This document shows positions 29,601 through 40,424 of a DNA stretch of 64,000 nucleotides, one piece after another. The stretch spans positions 1 through 64,000 of the forward strand of contig JAFBJZ010000658.1 of the NCBI GenBank assembly GCA_016785225.1, given 5' to 3'. Below the pieces are notes generated by a model. It saw only the letters and a program-made list of their open reading frames with translations, had not been told where the DNA came from and did not search any database. Positions within the stretch are counted from its first letter, which is position 1. Every line of letters begins with the position of its first letter. The translations under genes and the position numbers were made by a program. This DNA is from Psettodes erumei (taxonomy: Eukaryota; Chordata; Actinopteri; Pleuronectiformes; Psettodidae).

Positions 29601-32600
29601 CATCATCTTTTCCGTAGTTTAAGGCGTACCATTTCTTATGCGTCTCCTCATAAACAAAAGGCTCTCCGTAAACTTGAAAGAACTGAGTCATTTGGATCAG
29701 AAAACTTTTCAGACTGGTGTCACTCCAGCTCCTGAGAAGATCAAATATGGTCTCCAGCATTATATTCCCTGCAATCTCTCTGCCTTGAATCAGATTCATC
29801 CTTTGTTCAGGCCAGAACTTTTCTTTAATGGAGTCTTTTATGCGGTTGAGCATGTTCTTTGATGGCTGGGCACAGATGATGTCATCATATTGATGCCACT
29901 CCCCTTTTACAAAAAAAAGATACATGACAGAAATTTAATGACAAAAACAACAATATTGTATTTAAATTCTGTCAGCAAGCAGGCTGATTTGCTTATAAAT
30001 GGTTTGCATTTACCTTCTTCACTGAGGAGGTGGGACTTCACAAACAAACATCTGTTGGTGGTTTTGTGCACAGAATCTAACTTGTATATGAACTCATACT
30101 CATATGTGCCCTTTGTGTTGTTATAGACAATATATTTGTATGGTATCGACTTAGATTCCGCATCACTTTTGATTGCCGTCAGTCTGCCCTCGACAAGAAA
30201 ACCATGGTCTCCAAGAATCCTATGTGAAAAGGAAAAGAAAGTAACATTTACAGGGTGTACATACAAGGTGAGTGGGTGATGCATTGTGGATGGCCACCAA
30301 TTCAACTTCACTGACTATTTATTTTAGAATAAGTACCTGGACACAAACAGTTCAGCTGCATTTTCATCCCAAGTCCCAATGGAGGAGCCGACCCTGACGA
30401 AGACACGATCTTCTTTTTGATTGAATTTGAAATCCTTAGAGAGAACAGCGTGGAAGTAAATTGTGAGTCTGTCATGTGCAGCGATGGTCTGGTTCCTGGT
30501 CAACCTAAAAAGCAAAAATAAATAACTATAAAAATACTGCAACAAATAAAAAACAGGGAGAGAACTGTCAAAGATGCTCTAAAAGAAATGTGTACAACCG
30601 TCTGAAAGAACTTCATCACCTTTTGGGTGGCGGGCCAGCTGTTTTTGTGTTGGATTCTGCATTATCATTACTGCTGTCTTTACTTCCCTCGTCACCGTCC
30701 GAGTTGAGTGCTGGAGTTGAGTCCTGCCCAGTTCCAGACTGCTGATCCTCCATGTGCTCCACTGTCTCTTCCGGGTCTACACTTGAGCCTGTACTCTCAG
30801 GCTGTAATGGCAGCATCAAATACATATACTAAGTATACCTTAAAAACATAGTAAAATGTCTATACTAAAAGCAAAAAATGTACATACATTTATTTTCTGT
30901 TTCATGAATTTTAAATTGGCGTTACCTTTGTTGATATTTGAGGGCCAAAAACCATCTTTTGCTCAGCTACCACTGCCTGCTTCTGTTTCTGCTGCTGCTG
31001 ACTCTTTCCTTTCTGTTTGGTTTGACCCGTCGGTTTCACATTCGGTTCCACGTTGGCATTCTGGTCCAGTGTGGGTTGTTCAGCAGTGACCCTATCTTTC
31101 TTTGAGTTATTCTTGTTGGTCTTTTGGTCTTTAGGGTTAGTGGCCTTGGTCCCTTTACCTGAACCTGACTGAGGAGTTGTACTCTTGCTGTCCTCTGAAG
31201 CAGGGCGTTGAGTCGGAGAGTCAGCTGGCGTTGTCTTGAGAGTCTCATCCTGAGTGGATTTCTGTGCATTGCTCTGTCCCTCATCAGAGTTGGCTTGTCC
31301 CGCCAACTGCTTTGCGGTAGTTGCGTCTACTCTGGCAGCAGCCTCTTCACTCTGAACGACTTCTGTGCCTTCAGATGGTGGAGCAGTATTGTCGACTGCT
31401 AAGGAACTTGGCTGGCTCTCCATCGAGGAGAGCTCTTCTTGGGGTGAGTCTGTTGTTTCATCAAATGCAGTGTTTGAGGTTTCACTGTCAGAAGAGTCTT
31501 TTTCATCCAGCACCTTCTTCCCCTGGTTGTCTCCCAAGGACAGATGTGACAGGTCCAAGTGACTCTGATCCTGGTCTGAGGACACATTGCCATCTTTCTT
31601 CTTTTTGTTCCTCTTCCTCTTTTTTTTCTACAAAGACAAGTAGGTAGAGGATCAGTTTTAAAAGCCACAGAGGCAACAGATTCTTGGTATTATTTTCAGA
31701 TTTCCAGTTTAGATTTCTGAAGATCTTAAACTAAACTAAAAATTATTCCTACAAATAATTCAACATTCTTCTTTTAAGAGGTCTTCAAGTGAAATCATAG
31801 TCCACTTTCCTTTACTGTCTGAAAGTGTGATTTTTTACAGGATGTTACATAAAGGCAGAAGAAATTTTGGCATAATTTCCTATTTATCTTTGCCAAGTGA
31901 AGTTAAGGTGCGGATTTCTGCACAGATAAGACAGAAAAGAAGGAAAATATTTTTATGCTGCAATCAATTTTTGGCCCAAATCAATAGTCACTTAATGGAG
32001 CTTATAATGTTCACTTTTTGTTGAAGCCATTTTAAAATTCATGATCAGTTTGAAAGGGTGTAGATTTGGGTAGATGTTTCTGTTGTTTGTTTCTACCCAC
32101 AGAGCGATACAGTGAAAGTTAAACTCACCTTTTTCTTTGGGTTGCTAACGGTCTCTTCAGTCAGTTGTTTGGGGGATTTGTTTGATTCTTTGCTGTCCAC
32201 AGGTGGGATGTTTTTCTGTGACACTGATTTCTCAGTTGTCCCTTTTATGTCTGCTACCAAGGATTTGGGCTGATCATCTGATTTAAAACACATAAAATAT
32301 TAAAAAATATCAAACATCATCCAAACATTTGGTAAAAACCACTGTGTCTACTATTTGAATGAATGTTCAGAAAAGAATGAATGAATTCTTGACACCAATC
32401 TCTAAATTAATGCATACATTACTGAGAAAGACATGCATTCCTTTGTTATCAATGCAATGCTCTTTTTATTTTTGTATTCCGTTTCTGTGTCAATTAAACA
32501 ACACAACTAAGATTGGTCCGTAAGTCACTGGGCTCAAGTTTGTCAACAGTCAATATGAACGTACAGTATGCCTCATATATTCTGCAATTACATTCTGAAT

Positions 32601-32818
32601 ATTGCATTAACAAACATAACAGCAAAGGCTTTGTGCTGCTACACATACACAGGTGGCATCAATCAATTCCTGTGGATGCGTTTATTATTAAATCAAGTTT
32701 CTATATGAATCTACTCACCTTGTGTGTTCGCAGGTTGGATAGACAGCTTCTGGCCACACTCGCTGCAGAACTTGGCTGTCTTCTCCAAAATATCATGGTC
32801 ACATTGTGGACACTTCAT
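6674..32818 (-). CDS. rnf213: RNF213-type giant AAA+ ATPase / E3 ubiquitin ligase (mysterin), complete
   Basis: A cytosolic E3 ligase with a dynein-like AAA+ core. Mammalian RNF213 coats lipid droplets and intracellular pathogens, is interferon-inducible and is linked to moyamoya disease. I traced 66 coding exons from ATG at 32,818 to TGA at 6,674-6,676. Their summed length is 15,741 bases, exactly 5,247 codons including the stop, close to the 5,207 residues of human RNF213. Order: N-terminal zinc ribbon (CPQC, CSECG), low-complexity linker, CBM20-like folds, helical stalk, AAA+ core with P-loops at about residues 2062, 2483-2490 and 2837-2844, C3HC4 RING at 4032-4070, RZ finger at about 4536-4559, C-terminal domain. 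The start is the first ATG of a 5' exon with acceptor at 32,829-32,830. Reading frame is intact throughout. Teleosts can have several paralogues (rnf213a, rnf213b), and I cannot tell which this is. Confidence 0.96.
11790..12232 (-). CDS. rnf213: rnf213 exons 52-54: RZ finger, with a 35-base microexon
   Basis: Exons 12157-12232, 12008-12042 and 11790-11890. The 35-base microexon encodes CPNGHPCTIGE (residues 4536-4546), and the next exon supplies CGQPMQTSHCLDCG. Together they form the RZ finger, the zinc-binding motif shared by RNF213 and ZNFX1. RNF213 uses it to transfer ubiquitin, including onto lipopolysaccharide. Candidate ligands are His4540, Cys4542, His4555, Cys4556 and Cys4559. Skipping the microexon would both shift the frame and remove the motif. 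Confidence 0.93.
12316..18439 (-). CDS. rnf213: rnf213 exons 29-51: E3 module including the RING
   Basis: Twenty-three exons: 18315-18439, 18025-18141, 17821-17945, 17608-17730, 17442-17503, 17057-17210, 16827-16968, 16538-16726, 16313-16443, 16068-16225, 15762-15968, 15380-15567, 15155-15275, 14926-15026, 14644-14826, 14274-14440, 14066-14168, 13864-13978, 13550-13757, 13230-13426, 12979-13101, 12782-12892 and 12316-12558. They encode the end of the ATPase ring and the multidomain E3 shell. The acceptor of exon 13230-13426 was chosen at 13,426, not 13,418, because only that keeps frame with the preceding exon. Five donors here begin GTT where GTA or GTG is usual; frame continuity supports each. 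Confidence 0.9.
14644..14826 (-). CDS. rnf213: rnf213 RING-finger exon
   Basis: One exon contains the whole C3HC4 RING. CPVC (Cys 4032, 4035) is followed by PCEHIYCVAC (Cys 4047, His 4049, Cys 4052, Cys 4055) and CPLC (Cys 4067, 4070). All eight zinc ligands are present. In mammals the RING is needed for some activities but is dispensable for others that depend on the RZ finger. The donor must be read as AAG then GTTGGT at 14,644/14,643. Using the nearby GTAACT would break the frame into the next exon, which starts ILINQHAQFRK. Confidence 0.95.
18515..24050 (-). CDS. rnf213: rnf213 exons 25-28: AAA+ ATPase core with a 3.6-kb exon
   Basis: Exons 22763-24050, 22477-22658, 22227-22382 and 18515-22123. 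A first P-loop, RAGVGKSLYIKRL, is split by the intron between exons 25 and 26. The 3,609-base exon encodes residues 2176-3378 and begins and ends in phase 0. It holds two complete ATPase units. The first has Walker A GETGCGKT (2483-2490) and Walker B LFFDEAN (acidic pair 2550-2551). The second has Walker A GKPGSSKS (2837-2844) and Walker B VVVLDEIGLAED (2912-2913). These correspond to the active AAA3 and AAA4 units of the mammalian protein. Exon 25 also has an acidic patch rich in Asp and Glu near 23,340. All four catalytic motifs are intact, so an active ATPase is expected. Confidence 0.95.
24263..29106 (-). CDS. rnf213: rnf213 exons 10-24: helical stalk
   Basis: Fifteen exons: 28894-29106, 28589-28781, 28441-28496, 28157-28331, 27906-28064, 27670-27768, 27456-27578, 27054-27237, 26650-26823, 26343-26495, 25630-26249, 25228-25387, 24935-25152, 24552-24689 and 24263-24427. 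Together they cover about residues 690-1633. The translations are amphipathic helices without enzymatic motifs, as expected of the elongated stalk that precedes the ATPase ring in RNF213. Phases join cleanly. The 56-base exon at 28441-28496 has a repeated ACAG at its acceptor, so its first bases could be placed four bases away, but only the given boundary keeps frame. Confidence 0.9.
29249..32818 (-). CDS. rnf213: rnf213 exons 2-9: zinc ribbon, disordered linker and CBM20-like N-arm
   Basis: Exons 32719-32818, 32129-32277, 30926-31627, 30620-30801, 30337-30504, 30014-30219, 29602-29903 and 29249-29508. The first encodes MKCPQCDHDILEK followed by CSECGQKL, a four-cysteine zinc ribbon. Exons 3-5 are rich in Ser, Thr, Gln, Glu and Lys, with a poly-Lys run and a Gln/Lys run, and should be disordered. 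Exons 6-7 contain DRVFVRVGSSIGTWDEN and later PYKYIVYN, the pattern of a CBM20 starch/glycogen-binding fold (inference). Exons 8-9 look helical and start the N-arm. The low-complexity part is the least conserved section expected, so the exon 4-5 limits rest on splice signals and frame alone. Confidence 0.88.
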
Positions 32819-33938
32819 CTTCAGTGCCCTATGCAAACGAAACATAGATTCCTTTCACTTTCAATTTTGCCTCGTCGAGGTCTCGTGGCCTATATTCAGC
32901 ACTGCAAAACAACCACACCGGAATACAGTTGTTCCTTTCACTTGGACTTTGAACAGTCTTATCTAACAAAATGGCAGATATAAACATTTCAACAAGCGAT
33001 TTGAATGGAAATAACTGTGCAACCGTGTCAGTGATCCACTACACGCGCCACCTACAGTCTCGCTAACATGAAAAAGAGGACGTCTCACTGCACCCTATAA
33101 TAAGAACAATTCCTCAAAAAATACTACAACTCCGTGATTTTTTAAAATAATACTTCATCAATATTAAAACAAGTTACTCTTTTTAAATTAAAAAATATCT
33201 ATCATGTTGTCCTTGATGTTGCTCAGCCACACCCTGGAGTAACAATTACTTTAATAGTTTAAACTCACGGGAGCGGTGCTGTTATTTATTAACAATCAAT
33301 AATAACTGGCATTATTTTTCAAAGGAAAAAATGTTTTAAACACATTAGTGGTCAAAGAAAAAATGCAAAGAAAATAGCAGGAGATAAGCTTGGCAGTGTA
33401 CTGAATTACAAACAGGACAGTTGTAACAAACAGCAAACAGGAAATTTGGAAAAACGAATACAGGAGTGAAGCATTTTATTCTTGTTTACAGAAAAAAGGT
33501 GGGACAACTTTTTCCAAGTGTCGAGTGAAGCCTCTTCTTACTAAAAAAGATCTTTGGCTCCAGCGTGCAGCCAATCACATCCATGCATCCATGCACAGCA
33601 ACATGACTTCCTGTTTCGATTCCTAACAAATAACCCAATCGAACAGCCAAGTCGAGAATGCTAACTAAACAAACAAACATTGATCGCCGTTATTGCCATA
33701 GCACGATGCATTTATGAGCTGCAGTAATGAATCTTTGTCAAAATAAATATCCTTGATACAATTAATATCGAGCTGTGTAGCAGCCGGTGTAGTGAGCTGC
33801 GTAGCTAGCATTAGCGCGGCCAGCTTGCTCCTGACTCACTTTCCAGAAAAAAACAATGACTGTTAAAAGAAAAAAGTGCAGGTGTAAAGGCAGATGCCAA
33901 ATGGTATCACATGTAAATGTCGATTGAGCAAGACTTAC

Positions 33939-34225
33939 CCAAGAATTAATCCTGTGGCAGAGAGGTCTGGTAGCTGCTCCAGCTAATAGGATTAGTTTAT
34001 TTCTACTTTGTCATACCGTTCAGGTCGGAGTTTATTTATGAGCTCATCCTGCCAGCAAAGCAGTAGAACCGAGGTATCGGCGGCCCCCTCCTGGAATAAC
34101 GCTTCTGTACTGCAAAATGCCCAGAAGTCAAATGGACCATGCGATGTACCGGCGTTCTGTCTAACTCGTCTGACACCTACTTTTCTTTCATTTCCGCATA
34201 TGCTCTAAAAGTTTCGTTTTGTCAG
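33939..34225 (-). promoter_or_regulatory. rnf213: rnf213 noncoding first exon (donor at 33,938) and promoter region
   Basis: On the minus strand GGGTAAGTCT at about 33,940 makes a strong splice donor. It would join to the acceptor preceding the ATG exon at 32,828, giving an untranslated first exon and a 1.1-kb intron 1. The DNA just upstream is GC-richer than its surroundings. At 34,210-34,221 the sequence AGTTTCGTTTTG matches the ISRE core AGTTTCNNTTTC at all but the last position. The exon's 5' limit cannot be set from sequence. Confidence 0.55.
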
Positions 34226-36440
34226 AAATGGGCGTCGACTAATACTGTACTTTCTTGATTACTCATAAACAGTACTTTTTCTGCACTAGGGACTGACTTC
34301 GGTTCCAACAACCTTTTATAGTGACACTTTTTAATATTTATAATGATTCTCGTTTTCGTTTTTGATCAAGTCAGTTAGAATTAAACCGCAATTAACTGCG
34401 GTTGTAGGCTACCAAGAATTCCCCCATTATGTGTTATGGGGAACTGGAAAAACTGACTATAGCTCTCGGTTAAAAAAAAAAAACCCACAAAAAACAGCCC
34501 AAACTGATAGTCCCATATTAAACATGGGTTTATGAGCATGGTGCGTGTTCCCCTCATCATGGTGTCTGTTTCACTGTCATTTTTAAACTACATGGATTGA
34601 GGCTGAGTGATGGCTCAATACAATTAACACTGAGTGCTCAAGTCATTAGTCTTCAAATAGACAAAACACTGATCCTGCTTGAGGTGCAGACGTTTACTGT
34701 AATACTGAGCGGCCTGTGATGCCTGCAGGTTAACCTCTCATCCCGTTATGAGCTACGTCCTGTCTACAGTTCTCACATGACACCCATTCATCCACTAAAG
34801 AGAATTGTGTTTTATGTTCAATATGATCAACACGCACTGGTCTGAGGGTGTTATGCTCTTAAATTGCCAAGAGAGGGCAGAATAACCCGGATTTTGAACA
34901 AATTTAGGTAGGAGCTATGCAATGCAGGGACTTTTGCAAGGGACTCCTTGCAGAAACACCAATCTTTGGTGTTTTAGCAAGATAACATCAGATTCCACTT
35001 TAGCTTCTCAGTTTCATTTTGTGAAGGTACATTACCATGGTAACTTGGCCTGCGCTCCCAGTCCAGGAGTGTGTTACATCAAGACAAAGAAATTTGCCGT
35101 GAAAGTTAAATATAAAATATATATATATATATAATAATGACACAAATTTAGAGTCTTGTTGCTTTAATAGTATAGAACGTACTAAAAGACCTGCATGCAT
35201 GAGTTAAAAGCACAAGTGGTTGTTATTGACAATAACAACTCTATTCACACTGTTAAATGACTCACCGAACCAAAAATGCTTTGTGTTGTTTGTCTCAGAT
35301 GCAGTATAAAAGAAGCATATCAGAGTAATATTTGCCCATTGCAAATGAATGCCTCTGCCAAAAGGAAGGAATCTTAAACTGTTATAACGACAAATGTTTG
35401 CATATTAAAAGTGTAGGTGTGCTGTCTTTCATGCACATCCATCACTGAAGCCCTCGAGATCAATCAGGCAGATGCTATGAGGAGTCTTCAAAGTTTCAGT
35501 GTGATGACACTTAGGTCAATAAATTACAGACCACTGGTCCAAAAGTGCAGTTTTACCCTGAAAAACTCTCCAGTACATGCAAAAGTGCTTTCTTTTACTG
35601 CTGTACAGTGGTTTTTCTGTTTTGTTTTTCTCTAACTTGTCCAATATAACAATTTGTGCCTCACATAAATGTCTGTATTTAATTTCTTCCATATATTTTC
35701 AACTTTTACAGCCTGTTCAACCTGCTGCAATTCTCTACAGCCTCAGAAGGGGATATGGTTTACTAAGCCACTCCTGAGAATCTCAGAAACATAAGACCAC
35801 AGGAAGCAAATTAACTTTTCGCAGTGCCAACAAAACACAAACAAGAGCATCTATGATTTGCAAAACACAGAGTGCCAAAAGAGGAGGCACCTTAACAAAG
35901 TGGTAGGCATCCAGACATGTTTGTCCAAGAGGCATGATGAAAGAAATCTTGCATAACTTGCATAAAGAAACATACTGTTGATTCCAATATAATGTCCGAT
36001 CATTTTGGCATTGACTTTGACTTTGTATCTGAGAGATCTCTTGAGACCTTCACTAAACAACCACTTGACTCTTAAAATTGTGACCTTCTTTCATTTTGAT
36101 CAACAAGAATTAGTTTTGGAAGACAATGTTGTTCCTCTTTCGTGCACAAAAATTTAATAAACAGCATGCCCTTGATGTGTAATTAGAGAGGTTCAATGTA
36201 TGAAAGGGTTCAAGATGTGGTCCCTGAAACAAAGAAAAAGAATATGTTTGCACTTACTTATGACAACCTTTTTCGTGAAATGTGTAAGTGCCTGCGCAGT
36301 GTTACCTGCAAACAGTGCTGTAAATCACGCCTTCGTCACAATTATGGGAATCCGTCTGCTGGTGCCTGCAGGTGATACAGCTGATGAGCACATGTACCAC
36401 TAATGCAGCACAAATTATTAACAAAACAGACAGCGGTTGT
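34226..36440. other. Intergenic spacer between rnf213 and the siglec-like gene
   Basis: No exon or RNA gene is supported in these 2.2 kb. There is a short TA run near 35,115-35,133. A minus-strand ATTAAA at 36,153-36,158 could be the poly(A) signal of the siglec-like gene, whose stop codon is about 300 bases away. The rest is AT-rich and unremarkable. Confidence 0.6.
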
Positions 36441-36453
36441 TAAAAAAATAATC

Positions 36454-39118
36454 TCACATGTTTGACATCCTCTTGGTGAAGTCAATAGTTGTGTAGATAA
36501 TTTCTGATGTTTCCTCACACCAATTTCCATCTTGCGGTTGGCCATCATCAAACACAGGCCAGTTGAGGTAGGCTGCATTCTAGATACAATAACAAAGAGC
36601 TCATGATGTGATTAAAGTAGAACTGCATTCTTGTTTCAGCTCTGACAAAAATAATTAAAACCTAACATCCATTGAGCATTCACAGAAATTTTAGAAATGC
36701 TGGTTTAAATGCAAAAACTGCAGAAAAATTCAGTGCAATTCATCTTAACCTTTTATATACAGCGTATAGTATATACATCCACAAGCTCTTTAGTAGGATC
36801 ACCTGCTTATTCATGCAATTTTCCAATCAGCCAATCATGTGGCAGCAATGCAAGGCATGAAATCATGCAGATACACATCAGCTTCAGTTAATGTTCATCA
36901 GCATTGGGTGAAAAAATTTGACCGTGGCATGATTGTTGGTGTCAGACAGACTTGTTGAGTATTCCTGAAACTTTTAATTTCCTGTGATTTTTATGGTGTT
37001 CCTAATAATGTGTTCCATGGGTGTATGTCACACAGCTCTAATTCACAGACAGAATCAGAATACAGTAGAACGATAATAAAACTTTAAGTAGTCCATATAA
37101 GAACAGCAGCACCTGTATGTCCTCCTCACAGTCTGTCTCTGGTGCTCTTGTCCTTTTTTGGCTGAGTCTGGAACACATATAGACTTTGTAACACCATCGC
37201 ATGATTGGTGTATATGAGATTCAACAGCGACATAGTGTAAATATAGCTTACCTTCTGAAAGCAATAACAGTGGTTGCTATCAGAAGCGCAGTAACAGTAG
37301 CAGCAGCAGCGATGATAAACACATTTCTGGTGAATGTGCTGAAGGGAAAATCCACTGTGGGGAAAGAGTACAAGTACTAGCATTTTTTTAAAATGCTCAT
37401 TCCTTGACACATACAACACACAAATTTGATCATTTCAAATAAGGTGTTTTTTGGCTGTAGATATGTAAAATAAAAGATATTTTTAGCAATCAGGACATGG
37501 TTGTGTTTTTGTACTGGACGGTATTATAATCAGAAGGGCTTCTAATATACTGCCCCCCTCCAACATGTGAGGACACAATTACTAGGAACACCTCTAATGA
37601 AATATTTTCCAGTATAAGACCACCTTATGGCCTAAGTAAATCTATATCATGGAATCTTCATCTATTTCCAGCAACATGGACAAATTTGCATTGAATTGCA
37701 ATACATTGTACAGGTGTAACTAATGTAATATAAACATGTATTCTATTAAAATTAGCTTTTCATATTTCAATTGGAGAAAGACACTGAAGGACTGGTAATG
37801 TGAACATGTCAACTCACCTTTAACCTTTAAAGTCACAATGGAAGAGTTTTGACTTCCATGTTTGTTGGTAGTGCTGCATATGTACTGGCCACCATCAGAA
37901 GGAACAACCTCCATAAAGTGCAGTTCAGACTTGTTTCCAACACTTATGATATCATGATCATATATTTTAAACCAAATATAATGCTCCACTGGGGGGTTTG
38001 CATGGCTGGTGCATTCGAGGGTGACTTTGCTGCCCACATCCACCTCCGTCGATGGTCTGACAGACCCTGATGTGTTCTTTGGGCCATCTGAAAGAAAACA
38101 ATAGTTATTAGTTTATTATTTCCTGCATTGTGCAAATCAAAAGGCTAAAGCTAAGACCCTTAAAGCCTCACCAGTATAAGAGTTGAGAGGCATCACGTAC
38201 ACTGTAAAATTTATTTTCTTTACTATTAAGTTTTCAGTTGTTTTTATGATCCCCCAGGTCCAGTACTCACATCCAACATTCACATTTATTACTCCTGATG
38301 TCGTTCCATTGTATTCTCTCAGGGAACAAGTGTAGTTTCCAGAGTTCATAGAGGAAATGTTACTGAAAAATAATACAGGTCCCTCACTCATGGCTCCTCC
38401 ATTCTTGAACCATGTGAAAGCAGATGAGAGGCTGCCACCGTCACACCTGTTCATGCAGGTCAGATTCACAGAGTCTCCTTCCCTCACTGCTCCACCTCCA
38501 TTCATTTTTGTCGCTACAGCCTCCAGATCTAGAAGAGCAAAGCACTGCTTGAGTTTCAAATTTTGCAGATTTGAATGCCAAGAAGATTCACCACTTTTCT
38601 GGTTTATGAAAAAAAAAAACTTACCCACAATCTTTAATATTGAGCCTTGTTGACCAGTCCATTGACCCTCTTTGGAGTTAGTTTTAAATCTGAACACATA
38701 TTTACCAGTATCATTATGCTCTACCTGGTGAATTTTAAAAGAACAATTTTGTTTTTTGTCACCAATATACTGAAATCTGAAGTGGGAGGACTGACTCACT
38801 GATTCACTGTCAAATATGAAAGGACCCATAAAAATGCTATTCCTTTCATGACCCCACATGACACTTTGCACTTTCTTGTTGTTGGGATAGTAAAATAAAC
38901 ATGAGATGACAACAGACGAGCCTTTCACTGCACATATATGTGCCTGTTGATACTCTACTTTCCACATCTGGCAGAGGACACCTGAAAAAAATGTATGAAT
39001 GCACACTTTGTCACCATAACATTTTTGATGTTGGCTTGAATGAGATAGAAGTTTTGTACTCACCAGACAGAAGCAGGGGCATCAGTGTCCAGGTCCAGTT
39101 TCTGTGTTCAGTGCACAT
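36454..39118 (-). CDS. Siglec/CD22-like inhibitory immunoglobulin receptor
   Basis: Seven exons: 39064-39118, 38625-38981, 38271-38528, 37818-38087, 37252-37354, 37113-37167 and 36454-36579. They total 1,224 bases, 407 residues plus TGA. Order: leader ending LLLSG; V-set Ig domain; two C2-type Ig domains (the third opens with GPKNTSGSVRPS); transmembrane helix FIIAAAATVTALLIATTVIAF; cytoplasmic tail with IIYTTI, a good ITIM with Tyr about 395. The V-set has siglec hallmarks: an extra early Cys (HICAVKG), Cys in the E-strand region (NCSFKI) and DTGKYVFRF, where Arg sits at the position that contacts sialic acid. It is probably an inhibitory receptor on leukocytes signalling through SHP phosphatases (inference). 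Fish call such genes CD22-like or sialoadhesin-like; one-to-one orthology to a mammalian siglec is not implied. Confidence 0.88.
36750..37025 (+). mobile_element. Remnant of a Tc1/mariner-type DNA transposon
   Basis: The piece lies in the last intron of the siglec-like gene. It has degraded ends resembling TTAGTAGGATCACC at about 36,791 and GGTGTTCCTAATAATGTG at about 36,995, which look like decayed inverted termini. Between them TTTGACCGTGGCATGATTGT translates as FDRGMIVGVR, a stretch I recognise from the transposase reading frame of a widespread fish Tc1-like element. Most of the transposase is missing. It is a short internally deleted fossil and cannot move by itself. Confidence 0.65.
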
Positions 39119-39654
39119 ACTAAAAGTCTTTCCAGTTACAGTCGAGTTATCATGAAGCTTCTTGATCAATCTTATGTAGCTTGCAAAAAGCTTTGCCAGC
39201 TATATTAGTTGGCAAATGTTGAAAAAAGAAAAAAGGAGGAGCTTTCTGTAAATTGGGTCACATGCATCACAGACTCATGTAGCACTTAAATTTGAACAGG
39301 GTGGTAACACAAGCCCTGCTGAGGGCAAATATGTCACACAAAAATGATGTTTTCTTCTGGGTAAAGCACAGTCAGAGGTACTGTTTTTTTCAACTGTTTT
39401 TTTCTTTAAATACAATTAGATTAATACTGATAAAGTGTTTTATTCAGTTCCAGCGTTTGCTTGGTAGCTTGAACGCAAAACAATCCTTTTATCCACACCC
39501 GCACAGCAAATGCACCCCATGTTCACTCAGCAGCAGACAACCCCTACCCAATGGAAAACACTGTCATGTAGACTAGAGACACCTATGGTGCACATGAAAA
39601 AGATGTATTTTACAGTTTTTTGATAAAACATTGAATGAGATGCGAGTACTGTAC

Positions 39655-39707
39655 CTACGAGCCAGAAATACCGGCATCCAAGTCAGGTTTCTGTGTTCAA
39701 GACACGT
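39655..39707 (-). pseudogene. Decayed duplicate of the siglec-like leader exon
   Basis: Read on the minus strand this segment aligns with the leader exon at 39064-39118: both contain the run encoding EHRN followed by a hydrophobic stretch and a GT donor. The homology continues upstream into the promoter side, up to about 39,950 (shared CTTTCCAGTTA and a GGTCACAT...CCACAGACTCA block). The ATG of the functional copy is ACG here (39,705-39,707). No Ig exon follows in this copy, so it looks like a partial tandem duplication and not a second gene. Confidence 0.65.
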
Positions 39708-40320
39708 GCTGACACTCTGTCTTTCCAGTTAACAAATTAAATCATCATGAATGTTATTAAGTTTCTCATGTAAGTAATTGTAAGAAGCTCTGCAAGGGTA
39801 AATTTGTCCCTTTTCTTCATCTCCATCTACATACTGTCTCTGGCTGCCCTAACACTAAAGTTCTTAGTCCCTGAAATGAGGTCACATATACCACAGACTC
39901 AGTGCACCGTCTCAGCTCTTTGTATTTGAACGTGAGATGCATGAAACCAGCGCCTCTATGGCAAAAAAAAAACACATCCTGTGCACGTCTGATAGTCTGA
40001 TGTTCCTTTGTTGTGGTCAAAGCAACTTCATATCCGAGTTGGGATTTTTTTTTTACTTGATGAGACATGTCTGACCAAATATTACTATTACTTAATAATG
40101 TTTGGGCATGTTATATGTTTAATTTATTTGCCTTTTTACTTTGTAAGGGGACAGGAGGACAGTGTCCACGATTACATCATTAACACTTTTTTTTTTAGAT
40201 AAATCAATATTTCAAGGCTCTCCAGAAACTGTAACTGGAAGATTTCTCTGCGGAGGGTGTGAATGTCCCACTGCAGGGCAGTTTTCGTTGACGAAAATTG
40301 CGAGCATGGTCACGGGGTCC

Positions 40321-40327
40321 ATATAAG
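40321..40327 (+). promoter_or_regulatory. npb: TATA box of npb
   Basis: ATATAAG follows a GC-richer stretch and lies about 100 bases before the npb start codon, which places the transcription start near 40,350 and leaves a 5' UTR of roughly 75 bases. No other core element was identified. Confidence 0.6.
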
Positions 40328-40424
40328 TAGACCCCAAATCGTGAAGATATCGAAGCAGTGAGCAGTGACGACGAGGAGGACCAGTCGATTAAGTTAGAAG
40401 TGCGCAGGAGGAAGCCTCATTGCT

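Noticed and set aside
32513..32983. 156-codon plus-strand open frame
   Set aside because: It runs antisense across the rnf213 start exon, whose minus-strand zinc ribbon is clearly the real product.
39655..39950. A second complete siglec-like gene
   Set aside because: Only a leader-like exon with a lost ATG is present; no Ig, transmembrane or ITIM exons follow in this copy.
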